Shown here: one piece after another, positions 42,135 through 51,251 of the stretch
How the letters are laid out: every line of letters starts with the position of its first letter
Numbering within the stretch: position 1 is the first letter of the stretch
Origin: an uncultured Chloracidobacterium sp.
GTDB taxonomy: Bacteria; Acidobacteriota; Blastocatellia; Pyrinomonadales; Pyrinomonadaceae
Assembly (NCBI GenBank): GCA_936914845.1
Contig: CAKZGE010000006.1
Location: 109,297-173,296 of the forward strand
DNA length: 64,000 nt
Reading direction: 5' to 3'
Program-made: the position numbers and the translations under genes
Notes under the pieces: generated by a model
What the model was told of the DNA's origin: nothing
Databases searched by the model: none
Seen by the model: only the letters and a program-made list of their open reading frames with translations

Positions 42135-43205
42135 ATGAAGAGGTCATTTGCCAAGTTTTTTTATATTACGCTGCTAAGCATCTTTTCGCTGACGGTTGCT
42201 TGTGCACAAAATACTGAAACCCGTTCTTCGCCGGCCAATTCGACCGCTCCGCAGCTGAAATGGGACAAAATTGAGCTTCCTTTCGATGTCTATACTCTTT
42301 CGGTAAAAGACAATGCCTTGTTCGCCTTTGGCAGCGACGAATTCGGAACGATCAATGCCGGCAAATTCGAGACGCTCGGGAAGTATAGAATAAACAAAAG
42401 CTATAAATTTGACGGCCGGAACCTGACGCATATCGAAAAAGGAATCGCCGAGTGTGTTCCGTCCTACGCCGCATTTGCGGGCGGGTTTTTCTACATTCGC
42501 AGCGAGTGCGATCACGGCGGACAAATTTTGCGAGTTGACCCTGCCAAAAACGCTTCTACCGAATCCATCTACATTTCTTACAGAGCAGAAGATCATCGCA
42601 GCGGCCGGGTGTTGGGTCCGGCAGACAGCCTTGAATGCAACGGCCGATACTTGATCCCCGCTTACAACGATAAAGCCGCTCCCAAGCCGGTTCTTTTAAC
42701 ACCAGACTACGCGAAGCCCTCTTTTGGTACCATTTGGGAAGGATCTAAGCAACCGGGAACGATCGCGGCGGCGGCTTGTTCTGAGGGCAGAGGATGGTTT
42801 GCCAATGACGACGACGAGCTGTTCGTCAGCGAGAATACGGCCGATGGCGATTGGCACTACTTGGCTAAGCTGCCGAATGCCGGCGGCGAATTAAAGGATC
42901 TTAGATTTGCAGATAAAGAAAGGGGCTGCTTGATCAGAAAGAATGCAGTTTTCACCTCGATCGATGGCGGCAAAACGTGGCGTCAGATCGGTGCCGAGCT
43001 GGAAGATGATCTTGAGGCGATAGCGGTAGATAAAGGCCGGATCGTTATTACCGGTGCAAAAGGTCTCTATTTCGTATCGGGCGATAAAGCCTTGGTCAAG
43101 CTCAACCAACCTGAAGGAGTGTCACTCAATTCTACGAAAATATTCGGCGATATGATCTTTGCGGTTTCCCGCGGCAACGTATATACCGCCAAATTGCCCT
43201 TTTAA
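42135..43205 (+). CDS. Putative Asp-box (BNR/sialidase-like) propeller lipoprotein
   Basis: About 356 residues. The signal segment FFYITLLSIFSLTVACAQ contains the lipobox TVAC. The body has propeller-type repeats with an Asp-box TSIDGGKTWRQIGAEL near residue 280, plus features such as GRIVITGAKGLYFVSGDKAL. A GTG three codons earlier is an alternative start; the ATG at 42135 is three bases past the previous stop. No catalytic sialidase residues can be assigned. Followed by a hairpin, then the convergent SDR gene. Confidence 0.72.
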   Translation: MKRSFAKFFYITLLSIFSLTVACAQNTETRSSPANSTAPQLKWDKIELPFDVYTLSVKDNALFAFGSDEFGTINAGKFETLGKYRINKSYKFDGRNLTHIEKGIAECVPSYAAFAGGFFYIRSECDHGGQILRVDPAKNASTESIYISYRAEDHRSGRVLGPADSLECNGRYLIPAYNDKAAPKPVLLTPDYAKPSFGTIWEGSKQPGTIAAAACSEGRGWFANDDDELFVSENTADGDWHYLAKLPNAGGELKDLRFADKERGCLIRKNAVFTSIDGGKTWRQIGAELEDDLEAIAVDKGRIVITGAKGLYFVSGDKALVKLNQPEGVSLNSTKIFGDMIFAVSRGNVYTAKLPF

Positions 43206-43207
43206 GA

Positions 43208-43235
43208 GCCCGCAAACTTTTAGCAGCCTGCGGGC
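43208..43235. terminator. Hairpin between convergent genes
   Basis: GCCCGCA and TGCGGGC form a perfect 7-bp stem around a 14-nt loop. The following sequence is pyrimidine-rich (CTCTCTC) without a clean T-run. Confidence 0.55.
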
Positions 43236-43251
43236 CTCTCTCACCGATCTT

Positions 43252-44025
43252 TTATTTTGTTGTATAGCCGCCGTTGGCCAAGATCGTCTGCCCGGTTATC
43301 CACCAGCCCTCCGAGACCAAAAATTTTATCAGCGGCACAATGTCTTCGATGTCCGTCAATCCGGTCTTCGAAAATTTGCTCAGGTCGGCGGCGGATGAAT
43401 GATAAGCTACCGCCTCTTTCGATTCCTGGCCGTAAAAAAATGGTGTGTCCATCGGCCCCGGAGCTACTGCCGTAACCGAAATCCCTCGGCTGCCAAATTC
43501 CTTGGAAGCAGCACGCGTAAAATGTTCGACCGGTGCTTTTGATCCTGCATACGCCGAATAATAGCCGGTAAATGCTCCGAGCAACGATGTTACGACCGTG
43601 CATAATTTGCCGTTATCTCGCAATTTTTTGCCGGCTTCCTGCATAAAAAAGAATGCCGCTTTGGAATTGATGGCAAAGCTTTGGTCGTACTCCGCTTCAG
43701 TGACCTCTCCAAAAGCCTTTTTCAGGACCAATCCGACCGTGTTGATCGCGATGTCAACGCCGCCATGTTTCTCGATCGTTTCGTCGAAGAGGCGCTGAAT
43801 ATTCTCGACGACGGTCAAATCACTTTGTATCGCAAATGCATCCGCCCCGGCCGCCTTCACCGCAGCCACGGTTTCCGCTGCGTCTTTCGCCGATGAATCG
43901 CTGTGATAATGTATCGCCACGGCTTTTACGCCGCTTTTAGCCAACTCGCGGGCAAGAAGCCCGCCCAGATTTTTCCCGCCGCCCGCAATTATTACGGATC
44001 TTCCTTTTAAGCTGTGATCTGCCAT
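43252..44025 (-). CDS. Short-chain dehydrogenase/reductase
   Basis: Classical SDR of about 257 residues: cofactor motif IIAGGGKNLGGLLARELA, NTVG in DIAINTVGLVLKKAF, active-site Ser in TSLLGAFTGYYS and YxxxK in AYAGSKAPVEHFT. The substrate is unknown. I chose the ATG at 44025 (preceded by AGGAGATAGAAG) rather than an upstream frame to 44112. It is divergent from an AraC-family gene over a shared 172-nt region, so control by that regulator is likely. Confidence 0.9.
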   Translation of the reverse strand: MADHSLKGRSVIIAGGGKNLGGLLARELAKSGVKAVAIHYHSDSSAKDAAETVAAVKAAGADAFAIQSDLTVVENIQRLFDETIEKHGGVDIAINTVGLVLKKAFGEVTEAEYDQSFAINSKAAFFFMQEAGKKLRDNGKLCTVVTSLLGAFTGYYSAYAGSKAPVEHFTRAASKEFGSRGISVTAVAPGPMDTPFFYGQESKEAVAYHSSAADLSKFSKTGLTDIEDIVPLIKFLVSEGWWITGQTILANGGYTTK

Positions 44026-44197
44026 TTCTCTTCTATCTCCTGTAAAAAGTAAATTAAAAGATCCGTTCGCCCTTAATGAAGCAATTCGATCGAGCCTGCG
44101 TCTATTGATCATAGCCCGCTAGTTACAATTGCTTCTGTTATTTCCCGGCTCTTCATGATCTATTGAACAATACGATTTTAAGCATTAGAATTCGTTC

Positions 44198-45028
44198 GTG
44201 GCTTTTAAATTCTCCGCATCAAATGGCGATCACTCACCCGAAGCGGGCCGGATCTCCGCATTTCGTGCGTCGGAAAAGATAGATCGTGATGTCGAATGGA
44301 TGTTCAAAGGCGAGGATCTGACCCTGGTCGCACACCTCAACGGAAAGATCGACCGCTTGGAAACCTTCTTTGACGGAAAGTTGGCCCACACCGGCCGGCC
44401 GTCGGCGGGCGAGATCTGGATCATCCCTCCGGGCGTTTCCTATTCAACAACGGCTAAGGGCACCGAAACCGAATACATCGAAGTAACGATACCGCATTCG
44501 GATCGCGGCCTTTCACCATTGGCGGGTTATTACGATCGAAGACTGCTTCGAGCGATGGTCTGTCTGTCGAGATCTATCGGAAGCACATCAGATACGGACC
44601 GGATGGAAAGCTCGGCGATCGTACAGGAGATATGCGATGAGGTAGAAAGGCTATGCTCCTCCGCAGAATGCAGATCGGCGCGCGAGATCAGCATGTCTGA
44701 AACCTCTCGAAAGGCCGTTTTTGAATATATCTTGGAACAGATCTCGGGAAAGATCACGCTCGAAGATCTGTCGCAGGTTGCAGGCGAATCTCCGCACCGT
44801 TTTTTATGGGCATTCCGCAAGGCTTTCGGTGCAACACCTGCCCAATTCGTCATTGCTGAGCGGTTAAAACAAGCCCGGCGGCGGCTTGTCTCTACCGACA
44901 TGGACATTACCTCCATCGCAATGCGGTGCGGCTTTGCTGATCACAGCCACCTGTCGGCCACGTTTCGGCGAAGGATGAATATAAGCCCCGCCAAATATCG
45001 CCGTCAAAGCTCATCTGAGCTTTTTTGA
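44198..45028 (+). CDS. AraC-family transcriptional regulator
   Basis: A 276-residue regulator from a GTG start. The N-terminal half is a cupin-like sensor segment (GEIWIIPPGVSYSTTAKG), and the C-terminal AraC DNA-binding domain has two helix-turn-helix units: LEDLSQVAGESPHRFLWAF and ITSIAMRCGFADHSHLSATF, ending with RRRMNISPAKYRR. The best-supported target is the divergently transcribed SDR gene. Its last base touches the last base of cphA, with the two genes converging. Confidence 0.9.
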   Translation: MAFKFSASNGDHSPEAGRISAFRASEKIDRDVEWMFKGEDLTLVAHLNGKIDRLETFFDGKLAHTGRPSAGEIWIIPPGVSYSTTAKGTETEYIEVTIPHSDRGLSPLAGYYDRRLLRAMVCLSRSIGSTSDTDRMESSAIVQEICDEVERLCSSAECRSAREISMSETSRKAVFEYILEQISGKITLEDLSQVAGESPHRFLWAFRKAFGATPAQFVIAERLKQARRRLVSTDMDITSIAMRCGFADHSHLSATFRRRMNISPAKYRRQSSSELF

Positions 45029-47689
45029 TCAACCGCCGTTCTGCTGCTCTTTTTCTGCCTTCTCGGCAGCCAGCCGGTCCCGGAGGTCGTGCAGGAAAGA
45101 TATGTCGTCCGGCACACGGTCAGCGAGCGTTACGACAAGTTCACCCTTTCGGCAATTTTTGATGGCATGATACATGGCATCGCGGCTGTCGGGAATTATC
45201 CGCACCTGCGGGTCGTTCTCGCTTTGGGCAATTCCTTCCTGCAGCAATTGATAGATGTTCTCTTCCGTTCTGCCCCGCAGATAATGTCCCTTGCGGATAA
45301 CGATCCGGTCGAAAGCGTCGGCAGCGATCTTGCCGAATTCGCGAATATCGTCGTCGCGCCGGTCGCCGGCGACATTAAGCAATACCGTGCGGTATTTATT
45401 CGGCAGTTTATTGACGAAATTTGTCAGGCCAAGCAAGCCGGCGGGGTTGTGTGCATAGTCCATCAACACCGTCGAATCGCCGACCTCGATAAAGTTCAGC
45501 CGTCCCGGCGTTTGTGCAATGCCCGCATTGAACGTCGTCAATCCAACCCGCAGATCTTCGATCGATACGCCGTGTACAAAACAAGCCAGCGTTGCAGCCA
45601 AAACGTTCTGGATCATGAATTCGGCACGGCCGCCATAGGTCAGGGGTATGTTCACTGCCCTTTCGATACGTACCTTCCACTTACCTTTAAGGATCGTAAT
45701 AAAACCATTTTCGTAAACGCACGAAATGCGTCCGCGGCGGGCCTGGCGTTCAATGTTCGGATGGTTTTCATTCATCGAAAAATAGACGACCTGTCCATCG
45801 ACCAATTCACGCATATTGAAGACGTTCTCATCTTCCGCGTTGAGCACGGCAAACCCTTTTTTCGAGACCGCTCGCGGCACGACCGATTTTACGCGGGCCA
45901 GATCTTTCAAATTGTTGATGTCTTTCATGCCGAGGTGATCCGCGGCAACATTCGTCACGATGCCGATATCGCAGTAATCAAATCCAAGTCCGGAGCGAAT
46001 GATGCCGCCGCGAGCGGTTTCGAGCACGGCCACATCGACGGTCGGATCTTTCAGCACCAATTGGGCTGAAATAGGGCCCGTATTGTCGCCTTCGGTTATC
46101 TTTTGGTTCTGGATATATGTGCCGTCCGTTGTGGTAAAACCGACCGTACAACCGCTTCCCTTCAGAATATGAGCGATCAAGCGGGTAGTTGTCGTTTTTC
46201 CGTTGGTACCGGTGATCGCAAAGATCGGAATACGGCTCGGTGCCGCCCGCGGAAACAGCATATCCAAGACATGTTCAGCAACATTACGGCCGATGCCCTC
46301 GCTGGGCGAAAGATGCATGCGAAAACCCGGAGCTGCATTTACTTCTATGATACCGCCGCCGGATTCGCGCAGCGGTTCCGAAACATTTGTCGCAATGATG
46401 TCCACACCGGCCACATCAAGCCCGATGATCTTGGCGATTCGCTCAAAAAGGAAAACATTTTCCGGGTGAACTTCGTCTGTGCGGTCGATCGCCGTGCCGC
46501 CGGTTGATATATTGGCGGTTGTTTTTAGATAAAGCACCTCATCCTTTTGCAAAACGCTGTCGAGTTCATAGCCCGCCTGGCGAATGCAGCGCATCGTTTG
46601 CCCGTCCACCTCGATCAGCGTCAGCACATTTTCGTGTCCGTAGCCGCGCCGCGGATCGTCGTTGGTCCGGTCGATCAATTCCTGTATGGTCTTTTCGCCG
46701 TCGCCTTTAACGTGGGCGGGAATGCGTTCCGCAACGGCGATCAGCCGGTTATTTACGACCAAGGCACGAAAATCATTGCCGACCAGCTGTTTTTCGACGA
46801 TCACCCAACGCGAATATTCCTTCGCCTTCTCCCAAGCCTTGTGGGCATCCTCCATTGAGGTGATGCCGACCGTTGCCCCTTTGCCATGATTGCCGTCGAG
46901 CGGTTTGATGACAACCGGAAAGCCGACGCTTTCCACTGTGCTTTCTAATTCTTCGACATTGCGAATGCGATAGCCTTTCGGCACCGGCACGCCCATATCG
47001 CCCAGCAGCTCTTTCGTGGCGTGCTTATTTCCGGCAATATCGACCGCGATCATATTTGTATTCGCGGTGGTGGTTGCCTGTATGCGTTTTTGATGTACGC
47101 CGTAGCCAAGCTGTACCAGCGATTGATCGTTGAGCCTTATGAAGGGAATGTCGCGCGAAACGGCTTCATCGACCAGCGAACCGGTCGAGGGGCCAAAGCG
47201 AACCTCTTCACGGATTTCCCGCATCCGCTGAATATCAGCCGCGAGCTGTTCTTTGATCTCGTCAAGCGGTTTTCCTTCGGCCAGATCAAGAAAAAGCCGC
47301 ACAGCCGCACGTCCGGCAAATCGTCCGACCTCTTCTTCATGATAGCTGTAAACAACATTGTAAACACCGCGTTCTTCGGTTTCACGGGTGCGGCCATAGC
47401 CGGTGTCCATTCCGGCAAGAGTTTGCAGTTCGAGAGCAAAATGTTCGATGACATGGCCCGCCCACGTACCCTCTTCAACACGTTTCAAAAAGCCGCCCGG
47501 CTCTTGATAGCTGCAGCCATGAGCATGCAGCGAAGGCAGCACGACCAGCATCCGCGCGTAGAAATCTTCGATCTTGTTGGTCGGCCTTTCTTCGTAATCG
47601 CCGATGGCGAGCCGCATGATGATGAGCTTTTTCCAATATCCGCTCCAATAATTTGGTCCGCGAAGTGTTCTGATCTCAAGAATTTCCAT
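45029..47689 (-). CDS. cphA: Cyanophycin synthetase
   Basis: Polymerises aspartate and arginine into the storage peptide cyanophycin without a ribosome. The 886 residues are the normal length: N-terminal domain (about 1-160, including EILEIRTLRGPNYWSGYW), an ATP-grasp domain (about 220-480, VIKPLDGNHGKGATVGI; VEKQLVGNDFRALVVNN) that adds Asp to the main chain, and a MurE-like domain (about 490-886) with the P-loop AITGTNGKTTTTRLIAHIL that adds Arg side chains. It follows cphB by 79 nt on the same strand, an operon order seen in several non-cyanobacterial cph loci. Confidence 0.96.
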   Translation of the reverse strand: MEILEIRTLRGPNYWSGYWKKLIIMRLAIGDYEERPTNKIEDFYARMLVVLPSLHAHGCSYQEPGGFLKRVEEGTWAGHVIEHFALELQTLAGMDTGYGRTRETEERGVYNVVYSYHEEEVGRFAGRAAVRLFLDLAEGKPLDEIKEQLAADIQRMREIREEVRFGPSTGSLVDEAVSRDIPFIRLNDQSLVQLGYGVHQKRIQATTTANTNMIAVDIAGNKHATKELLGDMGVPVPKGYRIRNVEELESTVESVGFPVVIKPLDGNHGKGATVGITSMEDAHKAWEKAKEYSRWVIVEKQLVGNDFRALVVNNRLIAVAERIPAHVKGDGEKTIQELIDRTNDDPRRGYGHENVLTLIEVDGQTMRCIRQAGYELDSVLQKDEVLYLKTTANISTGGTAIDRTDEVHPENVFLFERIAKIIGLDVAGVDIIATNVSEPLRESGGGIIEVNAAPGFRMHLSPSEGIGRNVAEHVLDMLFPRAAPSRIPIFAITGTNGKTTTTRLIAHILKGSGCTVGFTTTDGTYIQNQKITEGDNTGPISAQLVLKDPTVDVAVLETARGGIIRSGLGFDYCDIGIVTNVAADHLGMKDINNLKDLARVKSVVPRAVSKKGFAVLNAEDENVFNMRELVDGQVVYFSMNENHPNIERQARRGRISCVYENGFITILKGKWKVRIERAVNIPLTYGGRAEFMIQNVLAATLACFVHGVSIEDLRVGLTTFNAGIAQTPGRLNFIEVGDSTVLMDYAHNPAGLLGLTNFVNKLPNKYRTVLLNVAGDRRDDDIREFGKIAADAFDRIVIRKGHYLRGRTEENIYQLLQEGIAQSENDPQVRIIPDSRDAMYHAIKNCRKGELVVTLADRVPDDISFLHDLRDRLAAEKAEKEQQNGG

Positions 47690-47768
47690 ATTTTGATATT
47701 TTCGCTGCTAATGCCGTCAATATAGGATCCAGTTCAAAAACGAACGGCGGCTGACAAGAGCCGCACCG

Positions 47769-48623
47769 CTATGCCAGGTCGGGGAGCAAAAATTCGTTCG
47801 GCGGCGGGATCGGCCGGCGCCCAAAATAATCGTATGTCAGACCATCCTCTAAAATATGCAGTTGAATGCCAAAGACGCTGAAAGATTCGTTATCTTCGAC
47901 CTCGGCGATCTCATTATATGTTATCCGCGACCCGTCAACGATGGTGATCGAACCTGAACCGAACACTTCCAAGTTGCCCTCTTTATCAAGAATGATCGCC
48001 GTGTTTTCGTCGATCCCGATGCCGAGATTGTAAGGATTGTATGACACGGCCGTGATCAGCCGGCTGATGCGTCCGCGTTCGGTAAAATGCTGGTCGATGA
48101 TGATGTTTTTAAGGAAGCCAAGCCCCGGTGAAAGGCGAACGCTGTTCTTATGCGGATGCGGAGCCGAATCACCGCGGACGATCATCGACGTGCTCATGCC
48201 GGCGGCTCCGGCGCTGGTACCCGCCATTACCAGATCGGTGTCGCGTACCATCTGGCGCAGCTTGGCCGCAAATTCGGTACCGCCGAGCAGCGACACAAGC
48301 CTCATTTGATCACCGCCGGTAATGAAAACGCCGGTCACGCCGTCAAGCAGTGCGTGGACATCGGCGTCGAACACGTCTTGTCTCGATGTCGCCCGCAAAA
48401 CCCGCGGATTTGCCACGCCCAGATTTCGAAATGCCTGCGTATAGACGTCTGCGGCAAATTCCGGAAAGTCCGAGGCAACCGGCACGATCAACACCTCCGC
48501 CCTTTCCTCGCCTGCCAGCGAAAGAAATTTTCGCAATATGCGCCGCTCGTTGTATTTGTCCTCTGCACCTCCGATTACTAGAAGATGCCCTCCTATGATC
48601 TCGCGATCAGTTCCTTCGACCAT
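47769..48623 (-). CDS. cphB: Cyanophycinase
   Basis: Intracellular serine exopeptidase of family S51 that cuts cyanophycin into beta-Asp-Arg dipeptides. The catalytic Ser lies in MAGTSAGAAGMS, and flanking family segments are HLLVIGGAEDKYNERRILRK, GVFITGGDQMRL, NIIIDQHFTERGRISRL and GIGIDENTAII. The 284 residues are of standard length. It heads the cphB-cphA unit and can feed dipeptides to isoaspartyl peptidases such as the one at 40421. Its upstream neighbour is a 570-bp repeat-rich gap. Confidence 0.95.
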   Translation of the reverse strand: MVEGTDREIIGGHLLVIGGAEDKYNERRILRKFLSLAGEERAEVLIVPVASDFPEFAADVYTQAFRNLGVANPRVLRATSRQDVFDADVHALLDGVTGVFITGGDQMRLVSLLGGTEFAAKLRQMVRDTDLVMAGTSAGAAGMSTSMIVRGDSAPHPHKNSVRLSPGLGFLKNIIIDQHFTERGRISRLITAVSYNPYNLGIGIDENTAIILDKEGNLEVFGSGSITIVDGSRITYNEIAEVEDNESFSVFGIQLHILEDGLTYDYFGRRPIPPPNEFLLPDLA

Positions 48624-48922
48624 TACAAAAATAGATTATGACTGCGATCAATAAATAGAAATTTCGTAGCTTTAAGGTATTTCAAACCGCCAATTTGGTC
48701 AAGAACAGCAAGCATTTTGCCGATCCTAACGCACACCCAAGTTATATTTATTAATCGCTCACCAAAACATGGCATAATTCTTCAAACTAACGCGAAGGTG
48801 GCAACTGTCATTCCTAACGAGGAATTGGAACACATGAATTGTTCTATAAACATTTCGCACCTAACGGCGTTGGAATTGGAACACTCCAAAATATTTCGAT
48901 TTTATGGTGGTGATTCAAAACA

Positions 48923-48951
48923 GCCTCGGAGAGGCGGAATGTTTGTAGAAC
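48923..48951. repeat. Short GC-rich palindromic repeat (GCCTCGGAGAGGC)
   Basis: GCCTCGGAGAGGC with the tail GGAATGTTTGTAGAA is an imperfect hairpin of the REP type, located between two copies of the TATAAA repeat family. Confidence 0.55.
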
Positions 48952-48974
48952 CGGATGTTTTATTTTTTCAATTA

Positions 48975-49017
48975 GCTCCGTAGGAGCGACACAAAATATG
49001 CCGCTCCTACGGAGCTT
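48975..49017. repeat. 15-bp perfect inverted repeat
   Basis: AGCTCCGTAGGAGCG at 48975-48989 and its reverse complement at 49003-49017 enclose a 13-nt spacer; this is a REP-like hairpin of a kind found in many environmental bacterial genomes. Confidence 0.8.
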
Positions 49018-49196
49018 GATGCAATTTAACAAATTCGCGTCCTATAAATATTTCGCACCTAACGGTGCTGGAACATGATGAATTTGTTCCATAAACATTT
49101 CGCACCTAACGGCCCTGGAACATGATGAATTCGTCCTACAAACATTTAGCACCTAACGGCTGCGTTCAAAGTTCCGGCACCTTAGAAACAGCCCCG

Positions 49197-50453
49197 CTAT
49201 CTAATTCCGAAGCCGACCGATCTTTGCTGATCTGCCGATTCGACAAAGGTATACATAATGCGGTCATCGGCCGCGGCCGCTGCTACATTCCGCCCTTTTT
49301 CGATCTCGGCCGGTGCGGTCAAAGGATCTTTCAGCTTTATAACGCCGTCGCTGCTGTAAAGGAGGCGGTCGCCCGCCCAAACCGGTGAAACTCCCATATC
49401 AAAAGCTTCGACGAGCTGACGCGGCGCAAAAGCGGAGATCGAGGCATCATTGGCCGCGGCGGTATAGATGCCGTGTTCGCCGGCCGAACCGCCGGAGAAC
49501 CAGGCCACGTTCAATAGGTCGTCCGCAAAACGGAGAGCCGGGCCGGAAACCGGACAAGCATCGATCTGCCATTGATCGTCGCTTACCAGAACGGGCCGGC
49601 CAAATGCCCCGCCGGATGCGGCAGCAATGACGGTGATGTGCCGAAATCCGCCTTCATAAACCTTTCTATAACCGACAGCGACCGTGCCCGATGGGCTTAT
49701 CGCGATCGACGTTTTACAGCATGGACATATATTGCGGTCAAGCCTTTCGTTGGCACCAAACGACTTGCCGCCATCTTTTGAGGCCGCCAAGTAAAGTTCG
49801 GCGTCCGGTTCCTCTTCGCCTTTCGGCGTCGGCGTCGGATGGTGATGAAAGAATGCCAACAGTCCGAACCCGCCGGTCGATCTTGCCGCCCGCTCCGCCA
49901 GGTAGCGTTCATCAAGCCAGGCTGCATAAACGGTGCCGTCCGCTCCCACAGCCAACGAATGCATTCCGTGCGAAGCGGGCAATTTGTCGTCGTTTACCTG
50001 CACGGGTTCACCGAATGTTGCTCCGCCATCGCTCGAAGTTGAAAGATAAAGTATAGTGCCGCGATCGCCGCCGGGATATTTCGCCGTCCAACCGACATAA
50101 AGCTCACCGCCCGGCCCAGAAGCCAAGGCCGGCGGATCGCCTTGCCATGAACGAACCTGTCCGGCAACCGGATTTACACGCACCGGCTCACCGGGTGTTT
50201 TTGCCCCTTTAACGAACCGCCGGACATAGAGATCGCTGCCGCCCGCCGCATTCTTCTGCACAAAAGCCGTGAAAAGCGTTCCATCTTTACCGGCCGCCGC
50301 TGCCGGTTCCGCAGCCTCCGCACCTGGCGCCGAAAGCAGAACTGCTGACAGCCGCTCAACCGACTGCTCCTGCCCGTTCTCAGCGTTTTTAACCGTATCG
50401 CCGCCGCAGCCAAAAGCCCAACACACGATAGCCGCCGCCGCCATTTTCTTCAT
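49197..50453 (-). CDS. Asp-box (BNR/exo-sialidase-like) lipoprotein
   Basis: About 418 residues. The signal KKMAAAAIVCWAFGC has a lipobox (AFGC), and the mature part begins GGDTVKNAENGQ. The body contains Asp-box repeats (STSSDGGATFGEPVQV; AASKDGGKSFGANERL) and a six-bladed propeller-like repeat of GGELYVGWTAKYPGG-type blades. A Cys pair (CPCC) is embedded in RNICPCCKTSIAI. An ATG at 50471 would add six residues; I chose 50453. Enzymatic sialidase activity cannot be claimed. Its 3' end borders the repeat-rich gap. Confidence 0.75.
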   Translation of the reverse strand: MKKMAAAAIVCWAFGCGGDTVKNAENGQEQSVERLSAVLLSAPGAEAAEPAAAAGKDGTLFTAFVQKNAAGGSDLYVRRFVKGAKTPGEPVRVNPVAGQVRSWQGDPPALASGPGGELYVGWTAKYPGGDRGTILYLSTSSDGGATFGEPVQVNDDKLPASHGMHSLAVGADGTVYAAWLDERYLAERAARSTGGFGLLAFFHHHPTPTPKGEEEPDAELYLAASKDGGKSFGANERLDRNICPCCKTSIAISPSGTVAVGYRKVYEGGFRHITVIAAASGGAFGRPVLVSDDQWQIDACPVSGPALRFADDLLNVAWFSGGSAGEHGIYTAAANDASISAFAPRQLVEAFDMGVSPVWAGDRLLYSSDGVIKLKDPLTAPAEIEKGRNVAAAAADDRIMYTFVESADQQRSVGFGIR

Positions 50454-50569
50454 CGATCTTTGTCCAAACATAGATCTAGTATCGCAAAAAACCTCGTGCC
50501 GTCATACCGGCCGAGCGGGCCTTGCCATCGCTATTGGCAAAAGCCCGATCCGGTTAACGTCGAGAGGTT

Positions 50570-51244
50570 ATGATGATGTTTTCAAGATCAATTTTACGAA
50601 CGTCAACTCTCGCCATCGGTCTTTGCATTGCGACGGCTATCGTCAATGGACAAAAAGAAGGCTCGGCGGTTGCCGTCAGCGGCAATCCGACAGAAGGTTC
50701 GGGTTTGGTCGGCGTTGCCGTAGATCGGCCTTCAAACAGGCCGTTTGTGGTAAAAGACGTTCGCCGTCCAGTGGCTTACGCCAAAAAAAGCACGCCCGCC
50801 AAGTCGCGCAAAATCCGCCAAAAGAATACGGAATATGATGGGTTTATTGTCGGCGACGACCACAACTTTATGAACTTCGCGGTCGTTTCGGCTCCGAAGC
50901 TGATCTATCCGCCGGAAGCCAAGGCAAAGAACATAACCGGTTATGTGATGGTCGATGTTTTGGTTGACACGAACGGCCGCGTGCTCGAAGCAAAAGCCAG
51001 CTCCGGGAATCCGATCCTGCATGCAGAAGCCGTTAAAGCCGCTCGTTCAAGCGTGTTTGAACCCGGAAAATTCGGCGGAAAACCCGCCCGCATGATCGGT
51101 TTTCTTGTCTATCGATTCGGTTCTGACGATCCGACAGCCAATAAGCCCCTGCGAAGATGCAGCCCGGTCTTCGATTTCAAAAATAATAAGGGCCGCAATG
51201 GGATCAATTGCGACCCGGAGCCGGGATCGAAGATCGAACAGTAG
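50570..51244 (+). CDS. Exported TonB-C-domain protein
   Basis: A 224-residue protein with signal peptide STLAIGLCIATAIVNGQ, a basic middle (KKSTPAKSRKIRQKN) and a TonB C-terminal domain at about 105-185 (VSAPKLIYPPEAKAKNITGY, MVDVLVDTNGRVLEAKASSG, FEPGKFGGKPARMIGFLVY). No proline-rich spacer, and no ExbB or ExbD beside it. GAGAGG precedes the ATG. It faces carB tail-to-tail with 7 nt between stops. Similar in design to the protein at 24168. Confidence 0.8.
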   Translation: MMMFSRSILRTSTLAIGLCIATAIVNGQKEGSAVAVSGNPTEGSGLVGVAVDRPSNRPFVVKDVRRPVAYAKKSTPAKSRKIRQKNTEYDGFIVGDDHNFMNFAVVSAPKLIYPPEAKAKNITGYVMVDVLVDTNGRVLEAKASSGNPILHAEAVKAARSSVFEPGKFGGKPARMIGFLVYRFGSDDPTANKPLRRCSPVFDFKNNKGRNGINCDPEPGSKIEQ

Positions 51245-51251
51245 CTCAAAG

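Larger units (their letters stand above)
48844..49159. repeat. Dispersed repeat: TATAAAyATTTcGCACCTAACGG, four copies
   Basis: Copies near 48844-48868, 49042-49065, 49089-49112 and 49135-49159; the last three recur every 47 nt and share CTGGAACATGATGAATT between them. The core matches the repeat pair at 10042-10155. The gap 48624-49196 otherwise holds only AT-rich sequence without a gene I can support. Confidence 0.78.

Noticed and set aside
45089..46069. Long open frame opposite cphA (326 codons)
   Set aside because: It lies entirely within the well-supported cphA on the other strand and reflects codon bias; the predicted peptide has no recognisable family.
48717..49388. Two short open frames in the repeat-rich spacer upstream of cphB
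   Set aside because: They run through the repeat copies and one reaches into the lipoprotein gene on the other strand; no ribosome site or family resemblance.
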